Shown here: positions 16,854 to 24,651 of the stretch, piece by piece | Position numbering within the stretch: position 1 is the stretch's first letter | Layout: every line of letters begins with the position of its first letter | Assembly: GCF_001591465.1 (NCBI RefSeq) | Contig: NZ_BCUY01000006.1 | Coordinates: 1-64,000 of the forward strand | Direction: 5' to 3' | DNA length: 64,000 bases | Source: Cytobacillus firmus NBRC 15306 | GTDB lineage: Bacteria > Bacillota > Bacilli > Bacillales > Cytobacillaceae | Made by a program: the position numbers and the translations under genes | The notes under the pieces: generated by a model | The model's input: the letters and a program-made list of their open reading frames with translations, nothing else | Told to the model about the DNA's origin: nothing | Database searches by the model: none

Positions 16854-17417
16854 ATGAATGCATTACTAATCAAGAAGTACATAATCATTCCTGAAACGAA
16901 ATCAATCAGGGCCCATTTTAACGAAATAGGTGAATGCTGCAGTTTGGTTTTGGAAGGGAATTATACGTTTATGGTAAAGATGAAACCGACTGAGATTATA
17001 GACGAAAGCATCAATTATTATGGCTTCGATTTGAATGGTGCATCTAGCGGTTCAAAAACCATACTTGGACCCTGCAGAGCTGCACCCGTACGAATTCCAG
17101 GTGGAATGGACATGTACTGGTTTCCTCATACTTCGCCTGGGCACGATGAATGTGTGTGGTTTGCGCTTCATCATATAGATGCCATCATGCCTGAGGGCCA
17201 TGATACCTCAAACGTTTATGTGAGTGGCGGGCACTGTTTTAGACTTAATGCTGCTGAAAAAGAGGTTTCTATGAAATATGACCGGACAGAGAAGCTGGCA
17301 TCCAAAATATCCAAGCGCAAGGAAAATACCTTCAGCTTTGTTATGGAAAGAACCACTGATACTTACTCGGTTCAAAAAGGGAAGCGGAATTATATCATTG
17401 AAAGGAAGAAAGAGTAG
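16854..17417 (+). CDS. comK: ComK-family competence transcription factor
   Basis: A 187-residue protein with the ComK order of conserved segments: a C-rich strand ...CCSLVLEGNYTFMVKMKPTEIIDESINYYGFDLNGA, then LGPCRAAPVRI, MYWFPHTSP-x-x-ECVWFALHHI and a C-terminal basic part. B. subtilis ComK is 192 residues. ComK activates DNA-uptake and recombination genes by binding AT-box pairs. GGGAGGG precedes ATG 16854. Many Bacillaceae carry more than one comK, so this may be the main gene or a paralogue (comK2). It lies next to the DndB-like pair. Confidence 0.85.
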   Translation: MNALLIKKYIIIPETKSIRAHFNEIGECCSLVLEGNYTFMVKMKPTEIIDESINYYGFDLNGASSGSKTILGPCRAAPVRIPGGMDMYWFPHTSPGHDECVWFALHHIDAIMPEGHDTSNVYVSGGHCFRLNAAEKEVSMKYDRTEKLASKISKRKENTFSFVMERTTDTYSVQKGKRNYIIERKKE

Positions 17418-17445
17418 CAGCAGATAGCTTCTTTGCCGGCTTAAG

Positions 17446-17486
17446 AGTGCCTGTCCAGCATAACAGTATGGGGATAGGCACTTTCT
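17446..17486 (+). terminator. Terminator after comK
   Basis: AGTGCCTGTCC (17446-17456) pairs with GGATAGGCACT (17472-17482), one G-T pair, followed by TTCT. Confidence 0.65.
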
Positions 17487-17608
17487 AAAGAGGTGTATAC
17501 TAAGGCAGCCGCACATTTTGACTGCTATCCGGACTAGCTAAGATCCCAAAATTCTTGTCTAATTTGACATAGTTCCTGATATAATGATACGAGAAGGAGG
17601 TGAAAAAG

Positions 17609-18010
17609 GTGGAAAAAGTACTTAATTTAATCCTGAACAAGCTTGAATCATTAGATCATAAGGTTGATTCCATGGACAAAAGACTGGACGCTCTGGATCA
17701 AAAAGTCAGCTCGATGGATAAAAGGCTTGTCGCTCTGGATCAAAAAGTCAGCTCGATGGATAAAAGGCTGACAGCGGACTTAAAACGGCATGAGGATCTT
17801 ATCCAGCAATTGATTCAAAGTGTTGCTGCCACTAATGTTAAAATGAATGAAATGAATGAAAAATTGTCTGCTATTGATGCGAAAGCAGATCAGGCTATTG
17901 AACAGATTGCGGATCTTAAAGAATCAGCTATTTCAAGACATGATCTTGCTTATTATGATCAGAAGATTTCAGAGCACTCCCGGCAGATCTATAAGCTGAA
18001 CAATCAGTAA
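17609..18010 (+). CDS. Coiled-coil protein with internal 14-residue repeats
   Basis: A 133-residue, almost entirely heptad-repeat protein, starting MEKVLNLILNKLESLDHKVDSMDKRL. The unit ALDQKVSSMDKRLV is present twice, encoded by a perfect 42-bp DNA repeat (17700-17741 and 17742-17779). No signal or membrane segment is visible. GTG 17609 is chosen because AAGGAGGTG (17594-17602) is the ribosome binding site. TATAAT at about 17579-17584 may be the -10. Such DUF-type coiled-coil proteins are common in Bacillus and of unknown function. Confidence 0.75.
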   Translation: MEKVLNLILNKLESLDHKVDSMDKRLDALDQKVSSMDKRLVALDQKVSSMDKRLTADLKRHEDLIQQLIQSVAATNVKMNEMNEKLSAIDAKADQAIEQIADLKESAISRHDLAYYDQKISEHSRQIYKLNNQ

Positions 18011-18066
18011 TCCTCCAGAAAAACACTTCGTACAATCTTCATCTTCACCATTTGTTCCAAATCAGG

Positions 18067-18116
18067 CACCTGACCTCAAGTACGCATTGGACTTAGAGGA
18101 CAGGTGTTTTCATTTT
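18067..18116 (+). terminator. Rho-independent terminator
   Basis: CACCTG (18067-18072) with CCTCAAGT pairs with ACTTAGAGG and CAGGTG (18101-18106), followed by TTTTCATTTTTT. It ends the coiled-coil gene. Confidence 0.75.
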
Positions 18117-18205
18117 TTGATCCACCTATCTGAAAATTTAACAGGGCTGCGTCGTACAATTAATGAAGAAAGATGATGACATAATTCAAAGGGAGATAAT
18201 CATAA

Positions 18206-18946
18206 ATGAAAAACCTGACCATATTCACCGCCTCAGCCGTTAAGCCAAATATCATCGTGAATCTTGCTGATGATTCAGGCCGAATCGAACCTCCAGCCGG
18301 CTGGAGCATCTCAGCTGAGAATCCAGAAGATATCATCCATGGATTCTCTCAATTAAAGATCAAAAATGAATACAAGCTAAGAGGCTATCAATATTACAGC
18401 GGCAGAAACGGCAATGGAGTGGTCTGGGCGATTCCAGCTGCAGTGGAGCTTCCTGATCCTGACCTATGCGACCAAATGGATGACTTTTTTCTCAGTCCTC
18501 CTAAGCCTCAGTTCGCATTGGATGACTTTATGGGTGCGATTGATGGGGATAGGTCACCTTTATCTTATCTGCAGGCAGCGATTGCTTTGCATGAGCTTTA
18601 TGAATTTGGGGCGATATGGCATGGCTGTTCATGGGGACAGGATCGGATTTTGCCTTATACGGATGATTACAGAGAAGAGATGCGTTCAGATATAGACGAG
18701 CGGAATCCGCGAATAGAAGACTACTTAAATTTTATTCACCCGTGGGATGAATTGAAGGAAATTCCAGATATCCTACATCCTCATTTTTTCTATAAAAATG
18801 GAAAACCGGTAATCATTTTTTATACGGTTAATGATATCGGCTATTACAAATTAAACCGGTACATCCATACCTTTGAAAAGGAATCCTATATCCAGAAGGT
18901 AAAACGTGAAGAAATTGGGTCAGGTCCAGGGGGAATTATTTTCTGA
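18206..18946 (+). CDS. Hypothetical protein, 246 residues
   Basis: I do not recognise this protein. It is soluble, acidic and rich in Asp, Pro, Tyr and Trp, with segments WHGCSWGQDRILPYTDD and LHPHFFYKNGKPVIIFYTVND. It has no signal peptide or membrane helix. The ribosome binding site AAAGGGAGAT precedes ATG 18206. Codon use looks like the neighbours. It is a single gene; downstream, 18947-19177 holds no further gene. Confidence 0.7.
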   Translation: MKNLTIFTASAVKPNIIVNLADDSGRIEPPAGWSISAENPEDIIHGFSQLKIKNEYKLRGYQYYSGRNGNGVVWAIPAAVELPDPDLCDQMDDFFLSPPKPQFALDDFMGAIDGDRSPLSYLQAAIALHELYEFGAIWHGCSWGQDRILPYTDDYREEMRSDIDERNPRIEDYLNFIHPWDELKEIPDILHPHFFYKNGKPVIIFYTVNDIGYYKLNRYIHTFEKESYIQKVKREEIGSGPGGIIF

Positions 18947-19177
18947 TTGAAATGAAACAAAGATGTCACGATTATAAGTCCCCATTACCATGCAAATAAT
19001 GTTAGAATCAACAGGGAGGACTAAGCGGCAGGCAAAGTTCTCTTTTCGTTTTGCAGAGAGTTCACCAGCATTGGGATTTTTCAGAAATCATTGAGTACCA
19101 ACTCCTGTTATAATAGGTGTATAATGAGTTTTGGCGTATAGAGAAAGAGAGAATAATTAAAAGGGGAAGAATTGATC

Positions 19178-20095
19178 ATGAAAGAGGAAGAAACCCTGAA
19201 GTCGCAGGGACGGCCTTTATCAAAGATCCTCGCACTGACAGTCAAAACAGGGATTATTAAATCCAATCTAATCCCGATGTTTGCAGGATTAACACTGGCC
19301 TTATATACGTATGACTTCGGCCTTCTGGAGAAGCTGCCCGAGATTCTGCTGGCCTTTATAGGTTCAAGCCTTGTAATGGGGGCAGCAGGGGCGTTTAATA
19401 ATTTATATGACCGTGATATCGATTCGATCATGAAGCGGACCCAAAGCCGACCAACTGTTACAGGGGAAATCAAGCCAAAGCAGGTATTGTGGCTTGCTGC
19501 CTTCATGTCTTTGTTTGGAATCCTCGCTCTTGCCTTTACGACTCCGTTAGCGGGGCTGCTTGGATTTTTGGGGCTGTTTTTTTATGTGGTCCCTTACACG
19601 ATGTGGAGCAAACGAAGAACCATTTATAACACGGAGATCGGAAGCATTTCAGGTGCGATGCCGCCGCTTATCGGCTGGGCTTCCATCCATCCGGATATCA
19701 CGCATCCTGCGATCCTTGGCCTGTTCATCATCACCATCATCTGGCAAATGCCGCACTTTTATGCGATTGCAATCCGGAAACATGATGAATATAAAGCGGC
19801 GAATGTGCCGATGCTGCCTGTCGTTAAAGGTGTTAGAAGGACGTATATCCAGACGAATATTTACTTAGTTATTCTGATTGGGATCAGCTTTCTGTTAGGG
19901 TCCTTAAGCATCGGCCTTATGCTCGTAGCCCTGCTCCTCGGGATTGCCTGGCTGGCACTCAGTATCTACGGCTACAAGCGGATGGACCCGGAAAAGTGGG
20001 CGAAATCCCTGTTTATCTTTTCACTTGTCCATATGACAGTTCTTTTTTCGACGGTGATTATTTACTCGATTATGGGGATTATTTTTAATTTGTAA
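19178..20095 (+). CDS. ctaB: Protoheme IX farnesyltransferase
   Basis: A 305-residue UbiA-family prenyltransferase with about eight or nine membrane helices. It has the diphosphate-binding motif NNLYDRDIDSIMKRTQSRP (first Asp-rich loop) and a second loop, AIRKHDEYKAANVPMLP. It makes heme O from protoheme and farnesyl diphosphate for cytochrome oxidase. It stands alone, not next to ctaA or ctaCDEF, so it may be the second copy type (ctaO-like in B. subtilis). ATG 19178 with AAGGGGAAG upstream is preferred over TTG 19172. Confidence 0.93.
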   Translation: MKEEETLKSQGRPLSKILALTVKTGIIKSNLIPMFAGLTLALYTYDFGLLEKLPEILLAFIGSSLVMGAAGAFNNLYDRDIDSIMKRTQSRPTVTGEIKPKQVLWLAAFMSLFGILALAFTTPLAGLLGFLGLFFYVVPYTMWSKRRTIYNTEIGSISGAMPPLIGWASIHPDITHPAILGLFIITIIWQMPHFYAIAIRKHDEYKAANVPMLPVVKGVRRTYIQTNIYLVILIGISFLLGSLSIGLMLVALLLGIAWLALSIYGYKRMDPEKWAKSLFIFSLVHMTVLFSTVIIYSIMGIIFNL

Positions 20096-20100
20096 AAAAT

Positions 20101-20136
20101 AGACACACTGGAACCATCAGTGTGTCTGTTTTTGTT
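20101..20136 (+). terminator. Terminator after ctaB
   Basis: AGACACACTG (20101-20110) pairs with CAGTGTGTCT (20118-20127), followed by GTTTTTGTTT. It separates convergent genes. Confidence 0.88.
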
Positions 20137-21137
20137 TAAGAGGTGATTCTCGATTTGCGGATTCCATCATAAATACTGATTCCTGCATAAATGATGAAAA
20201 TAATGATGATGCTGCTGAGCAGCCAGCTCTTCAATTGGGCAGCTGATATTGAAAATAAATCAGTCATGTAAATTACAAATTCCTGCTGGAGCAAATTCGG
20301 GTTCAGCAGGATGAAGATGAACATGATGGTGGCAAACAGTTCAAGGATGGTATTGAAGATGGCCATTCTTTTCGTCCATTGGCCAATAATGAGTTTGTAT
20401 AGAGCGAGTCCCGCTTCGAGCGCAATGATGACCACGACGATCGGCCAGTATCCGAGCAGCACATCCTGGTTGACCGCGGGAATCTTGAACTCCAGTCCTT
20501 CACCTCCGCCCCTATAGACACCCATCAGCCGGTCGGCATAAAAGTAAAGGGTTGCCCAAATGGCAGTCCACATTAAGCTTCCGAACACCTCAAACTTGGA
20601 AATGGCTCTTTTCTTCGGAATATACGTAATGCTTTTCAAATCCTCCGGAGTCCATGGTTTTAAGCTTGGTGATAAAGGATGCTGCTCTTTTCCTTTATCC
20701 ATCCTCTCAATAACGGCGAATACAATCGTCAGCCAGAAAAACACCTGGACGGCCACTTCAATGAGTCTCCAAATTCCGTAGCCCATTAATTCGAGTATGG
20801 CATTGATGATCGTTTCGTCACGGTTAAAATTAAATATAAACTCGGCAGCAATCGAAATCAATGAAATCGCTGCGGCTATCGGCAGGATCATTTTTAACAG
20901 TGATACATATACATCGAAATAGCGCGGCCCGATTAAATGCATCGGCTGATCCCGGTATCCTGCCGCCAGGGCTGCGGGACTGCCCAATTTGCTGAGGACA
21001 TCTTTAACATCTTCCTCATTGTAATCATCCGGAAGCATATCCCCGATTGTTGACTGCAGCTCGAGTGCGATATCCGCACGGCTCTTTTCAGGCAGTCTCC
21101 GGGTCACTTCCTGTATATATACTTCAATTAAATTCAT
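20136..21137 (-). CDS. HAAS/DUF1700-type membrane protein co-encoded with a PadR regulator
   Basis: A 333-residue protein. The first 75 residues are a soluble helical domain (IEVYIQEVTRRLPEKSRADIALELQS, then VLSKLGSPAALAAGYRDQP) of the HAAS/DUF1700 type, followed by about seven membrane helices. Proteins of this kind are usually paired with PadR regulators, as here; the gene starts inside the end of padR. The start ATG at 21137 is preferred over 21146 because GGGGGATGAGG is then correctly spaced. Function is unknown, possibly envelope-stress related. Confidence 0.75.
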   Translation of the reverse strand: MNLIEVYIQEVTRRLPEKSRADIALELQSTIGDMLPDDYNEEDVKDVLSKLGSPAALAAGYRDQPMHLIGPRYFDVYVSLLKMILPIAAAISLISIAAEFIFNFNRDETIINAILELMGYGIWRLIEVAVQVFFWLTIVFAVIERMDKGKEQHPLSPSLKPWTPEDLKSITYIPKKRAISKFEVFGSLMWTAIWATLYFYADRLMGVYRGGGEGLEFKIPAVNQDVLLGYWPIVVVIIALEAGLALYKLIIGQWTKRMAIFNTILELFATIMFIFILLNPNLLQQEFVIYMTDLFSISAAQLKSWLLSSIIIIFIIYAGISIYDGIRKSRITS

Positions 21138-21471
21138 CTTCCTCATCCCCCTTTAACAGCCCGAAAAGCTGTTTGGAATTCTTAATCCATTCTTCTCTCA
21201 GTTGCAGAAATGTCTCCAGACCCAGTTCGCTTAAAACATAATACTTGCGCGGCCGGCTCTCCGTATGATCCCAGCTGCTCGTGACAAGCTCCTGTTTTTC
21301 CAGACGCCGCAGCAATGGATATAACGTGCTCTGATCAATATTAATGCCGGAATCCTCCAATAACTGAACCAGTGAATATCCGTATTGCGGTGTCCGAAGC
21401 TGGCTCAGCACTGCCAGCGTCAATGTCCCTCTGCGCAGTTCTGTTGTTAACGAATTCAGCAGCGTGCTCAT
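21124..21471 (-). CDS. PadR-family transcriptional regulator
   Basis: A 115-residue winged-helix regulator of the short PadR type: RRGTLTLAVLSQLRTPQYGYSLVQLLED, then STLYPLLRRLEKQELV (recognition helix) and the wing SRPRKYYVLSELG. It overlaps the membrane-protein gene by 14 bases, so the two are coupled and probably autoregulated through the repeats just upstream. Confidence 0.92.
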   Translation of the reverse strand: MSTLLNSLTTELRRGTLTLAVLSQLRTPQYGYSLVQLLEDSGINIDQSTLYPLLRRLEKQELVTSSWDHTESRPRKYYVLSELGLETFLQLREEWIKNSKQLFGLLKGDEEDEFN

Positions 21472-21486
21472 TCAATCACCTCGCTT

Positions 21487-21540
21487 GATATACTATATGT
21501 CATACACTATATGGTTGATACTATGTATCATACAGTATGG
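21487..21540 (-). promoter_or_regulatory. Probable PadR operator cluster
   Basis: ACTATATG occurs at 21492-21499 and 21506-21513. The palindrome GATAC-TAT-GTATC lies at 21517-21529, followed by CATACAGTATGG. PadR regulators bind ATGT/ACAT-type palindromes, and these lie 20-70 bases before padR. Confidence 0.5.
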
Positions 21541-22161
21541 ACGTGACAATAATCAACTGCTTATCGTGAGTTTTTTTGACAGGTTTAGGAAAATGCTGGT
21601 GGTGTGAACTGCTGCCATCGGAGAAAGCGTCACATCTATATTGAGCTCCATAGATTCATATATTGTGACTCAAATATAGGTCATTGGTATTCGGCTAGCT
21701 CAGGCAATTCAAAATAATAAAGTCCTATGATACAATAAGTAAGGGTTGCTATTTCTATCACTTTTGGGATATAACCCAACACAAATTGAGAGACATAATA
21801 AAAAAGGCATTGGCAGTTAAAAAACCAACGCCTTTTTTGCCTCTTAAATAACTACGGTGAACCGTACAACAAATAGCGGGAAAGCAAAGAGTAGAGGTAA
21901 TTCTTGAAAAAAATATTATAAAAAGGCTATTATAATGAAGAAAACCAATTCATTATTTCTAAGTTTAAGTGTTTTATATGCCCTGCTCATTTTTGAGTGG
22001 GGTATTTTATTTTTTTCTAAAATAAAAAGAAAGACTCTATATTTAGAATCTGTCTTTTTCGCCTATTATCATTAAGCTTTATTTACATTTGCAGCACGCC
22101 AAACGCATAATAACCGATTAAACCTCTCCTGACGTAATGTAAAAATTTCAACTATTTTTTA
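21541..22161. other. Intergenic region with terminator-like hairpins
   Basis: No gene recognised. The region contains AAAAAGGCATTGG/CCAACGCCTTTTTT (21801-21838), a good terminator in either direction. A weaker hairpin (CCCTGCTC/GAGTGGGG) with a T run lies at about 21979-22018, and GACTCTATATTTAGAATCTGTC at about 22034-22055. These probably mark ends of lost genes. Confidence 0.5.
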
Positions 22162-23076
22162 TTACGAAAAGGTAGGAGCAGGGAATTCATCAATTTTCAT
22201 ACGAAGTAAACTATAAGGTTTCTGTCGCAGATCCTTTCCATAATGAAACCTTGCCTGCCGATGTAATTGGTTCACGATGACATATAAGTATTGATCCGGC
22301 CCAATTGAAAAAGTATCTGGCCATAAAATTCTCGGATCGTGAGCGATTGTTTCCATTATGCCATTCGGCAATATCTTTCGAATACTGTTGTTTTCATAGT
22401 CTCCGGCATAAATGGTTCCTTTTGCCCCAGTGATCATTCCATCAGATGCACCTTTTTCTCCCCGGTACTCCACCTGATAAAGTAAATCCATGTCAGGTAT
22501 CGTTCTGTCTCTTAGAGCTTCTGTTGAGATTGAATACAAATGCCGACTGGTAAGTGGACAAAAAAATAAAACCTTTCCATCGGGAGAAATCGCTATGCCA
22601 TCAGACGCCAATCTAAATGGAGATGTTGAACCATCTTGGTTTCGGTTCATCAAAATTTCACCTTCTACTTTCGGTAAAAAATAAGAATCGGGTGAAGTTG
22701 AATTTGCCCCATTCAACCGTCTAAACGCGTTTCCATTTTCTAAATCAACAACGATAATAGCTCCTGGTCCTTTGGAAGATGAATCCGTTATATATGCATA
22801 ACCCGCTTTTCCAACACGAAAATCAAATCGGACATCATTCAGATAAGTTGTTGGCAGGACAACATCTTCTGTAAAGGTATATACTTTTCTTATTGTATTA
22901 GTTTTTAAATCAATAGCGACTAATTTTGCCCCTCCTTTAATTGGTACAGAAAAATTCGGTGCCGCTGCCGATGAGAAGTTCCTTAACGGAATGATCCCAA
23001 ATTGGGAGGAGATTATAGAAATTCGAGAATTTAATGGCCCAGCCAAATGTGAGAAGGAGATAAGAAGGCAATACAA
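22162..23076 (-). pseudogene. 3-prime part of a major royal jelly protein-like (yellow family) gene
   Basis: From about 22955 down to 22162 the product matches the C-terminal two-thirds of bacterial MRJP/yellow-like beta-propellers: KGGAKLVAIDLKTN, LNDVRFD, AYITDSSSKGPGAIIVVDL, GIAISPDGKVLFFCPLTSRHLYSI and a final GPDQYLYVIVNQLHR. The N-terminal blades are missing. Upstream of about 22955 the frame runs antisense-like through germination-gene DNA, so the open frame start at 23076 is not meaningful. Inference: a deletion fused two unrelated genes out of frame. Confidence 0.7.
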
Positions 23077-23542
23077 GGCCGAAAAAGGCTATACCGACTA
23101 CCGTTCTGAACCCTCCAAAAATGATATAAGTACAAAGTATCATGAAGCCAAAGGAGAACCAGAAAGTGCTCAGATTCGGAAACATCCACACTTGAATGAC
23201 TTCGATAAATGTTCGTGCTATAGCTAAGACATACATAAAAAAGTAACCTATGAAAATGGAACTGATTGCTATGCCTATCAAATTGCCTAGAAGGTACTTA
23301 TGGGCTGTCAGAAAATCTCCATCAACCGTTTCGGCAATTTTATAAATCATCCAAAGGATGACATGTATGCATCCCCCGGCAAACAGGATGGAAATCCATG
23401 CATCATAGCCTGCATCCTTTGCGATATGTCTCTGATAGCTAAGAACCCCAATGCCAATTTGCATGGACATAATTAAATAAAATACTAAAAATGGGGATAT
23501 CTTCAATCTGTCTGGTATTGGCTGCTCCTTTATCTGGTTCAC
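22937..23542 (-). pseudogene. Truncated GerAB-type spore germination permease
   Basis: The product (201 residues) matches the N-terminal half of endospore germination permeases (GerAB/YndE family, APC superfamily, about 365 residues): KISPFLVFYLIMSMQIGIGVLSYQRHIAKDAGYDAW, then helices up to FYNLLPIWDHSVKELL. It ends within about 10 residues of the junction with the MRJP-like fragment (KELLIGSGTEFFCTN, stop). Half of the ten helices are missing. It would be non-functional as a nutrient receptor subunit. Confidence 0.8.
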
Positions 23543-23567
23543 CTCCGTTTCATGATTTGGTATCTGG

Positions 23568-23700
23568 CTGTGGTAAAACTGAGCTCTGAGCTCCTACTCC
23601 GGCGTTATTCATCAACTTTTTATCTTGTGTTCTTTTTTTGCTAAAGGGGATAGGATGTTTATTAAAGTAAGACCAAAGCGTACATTTGTTTTTTGACTAT
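23568..23700 (-). pseudogene. Possible C-terminal tail of a GerAA-type germination protein
   Basis: On the minus strand, the frame ending TGA (23550-23552) just before gerAB reads LWSYFNKHPIPFSKKRTQDKK and ends PQPDTKS. GerAA proteins end in a membrane helix, then RP-x-x-x-x-RTxDxxxLNN. Position (A before B) and tail pattern agree. The rest of the gene is not recognisable in 23700-23860. Confidence 0.35.
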
Positions 23701-23908
23701 ATTAGAATTTATTGGAATAAAAAGGATTTTTCCCATACCTCATGCTGGACTTCATCCTTAAGTCTGTTTAGTCATAAGTAAATCACCATTATTTTCTGCA
23801 TTACTCTTAATATTACCGGTGCTGGAAAACTTATGAATGCAAGGCAATAAAAAGTGTGGCGGTACATAGTTACATCATCCACAAAGTTTCCTTTCTATCA
23901 TTTGGGGA

Positions 23909-24190
23909 ATGTCTGTCATCGCAGATTCTGCCCAGTTTTCTGCTGCGGTTTCAGAAGTTTCTGAAATTGAGTATGTAGGAACAGCCCTGACTTTTCAAAT
24001 GTGTTTTGGTTTCCTGATCACTATATTTTCTATAAACCTTATTCCTATTATTCAGAGGTTAGTTGGCTGGGAATGGGTCTTTGCCTCTTTAGCGATTGGA
24101 CCGATTCTTGGAATGGTTTCTATGGTCCGGTATAAACGGCATGAATTTTATAATGCCAAAGCTACTAACACAGCATTAAAAAAATTATGA
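23909..24190 (+). pseudogene. C-terminal fragment of an MFS transporter
   Basis: The 93 codons, with in-frame homology beginning slightly upstream (LSIIWGMSVIADSAQFSAAVSE), match the last two or three helices of a major facilitator transporter: VGTALTFQMCFGFLITIFSINLIP and VGWEWVFASLAIGPILGMVSM. There is a stop upstream, no ribosome binding site and no N-terminal domain. It is a remnant of a gene normally about 400 codons long. Confidence 0.7.
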
Positions 24191-24251
24191 AAAAAATAAT
24201 ATGTCAAATTTGGTCATTATATGTTATATTAGTAAAAAATTAATATATCAA

Positions 24252-24409
24252 TTTAAATAAGTGCTCACTTTGTGAGGTAAAAGGGAAACCAGTGAAAGTC
24301 TGGTGCAGCCCCCGCTACTGTAAGAGCTGATGAAATTACAATGCCACTGAGAAATCGGGAAGGTGTAAGAGTAAGAAGAAGCTTAAGTCAGGAAACCTGC
24401 TTATTTAAA
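24252..24409 (+). ncRNA. Cobalamin (adenosylcobalamin) riboswitch
   Basis: P1 is a perfect 10-bp stem (24252-24261 with 24400-24409). Conserved elements appear in order: AAAAGGGAA (24279-24287), GTCTGGTGC (24298-24306), CCCCCGCTACTGTAA (24309-24323), GCCACTG (24343-24349), TCGGGAAGG (24355-24363) and the B12 box AGTCAGGAAACCTGC (24386-24400). It precedes the cobalamin biosynthesis operon, as expected for feedback control by B12. Confidence 0.93.
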
Positions 24410-24504
24410 CGACACTTGCTTTTCGGAGGGAGAAGTATAGGCGGGACAATTATGATCAATTGTTTTTGGGTTTCAGTATGCTTATTTTTATACTGTCATT
24501 TCAT

Positions 24505-24548
24505 ATGCCTGTATTCCTTTGAAAAGGAGTGCAGGCATTTTTTATTTT
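24505..24548 (+). terminator. Riboswitch-controlled terminator
   Basis: ATGCCTGTATTCCTT (24505-24519) pairs with AAGGAGTGCAGGCAT (24524-24538), followed by TTTTTTATTTT. It lies between the B12 riboswitch and cbiH60 and is the likely expression platform. The leader 24549-24651 holds no other recognised element. Confidence 0.8.
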
Positions 24549-24651
24549 GCAAGAAGCATTGAACTTTGAGAATTAGATGGCGCAGGCCGCCTGCTCGAGC
24601 AGTACGGCAGCAGACATGGCGCATGTGCATTTCTTAATTGGAGGTAAGCCT

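Noticed and set aside
22490-23227. Plus-strand ORFs across the MRJP-like and GerAB-like remnants
   Set aside because: The minus-strand reading shows clear protein family motifs; the plus-strand frames do not.
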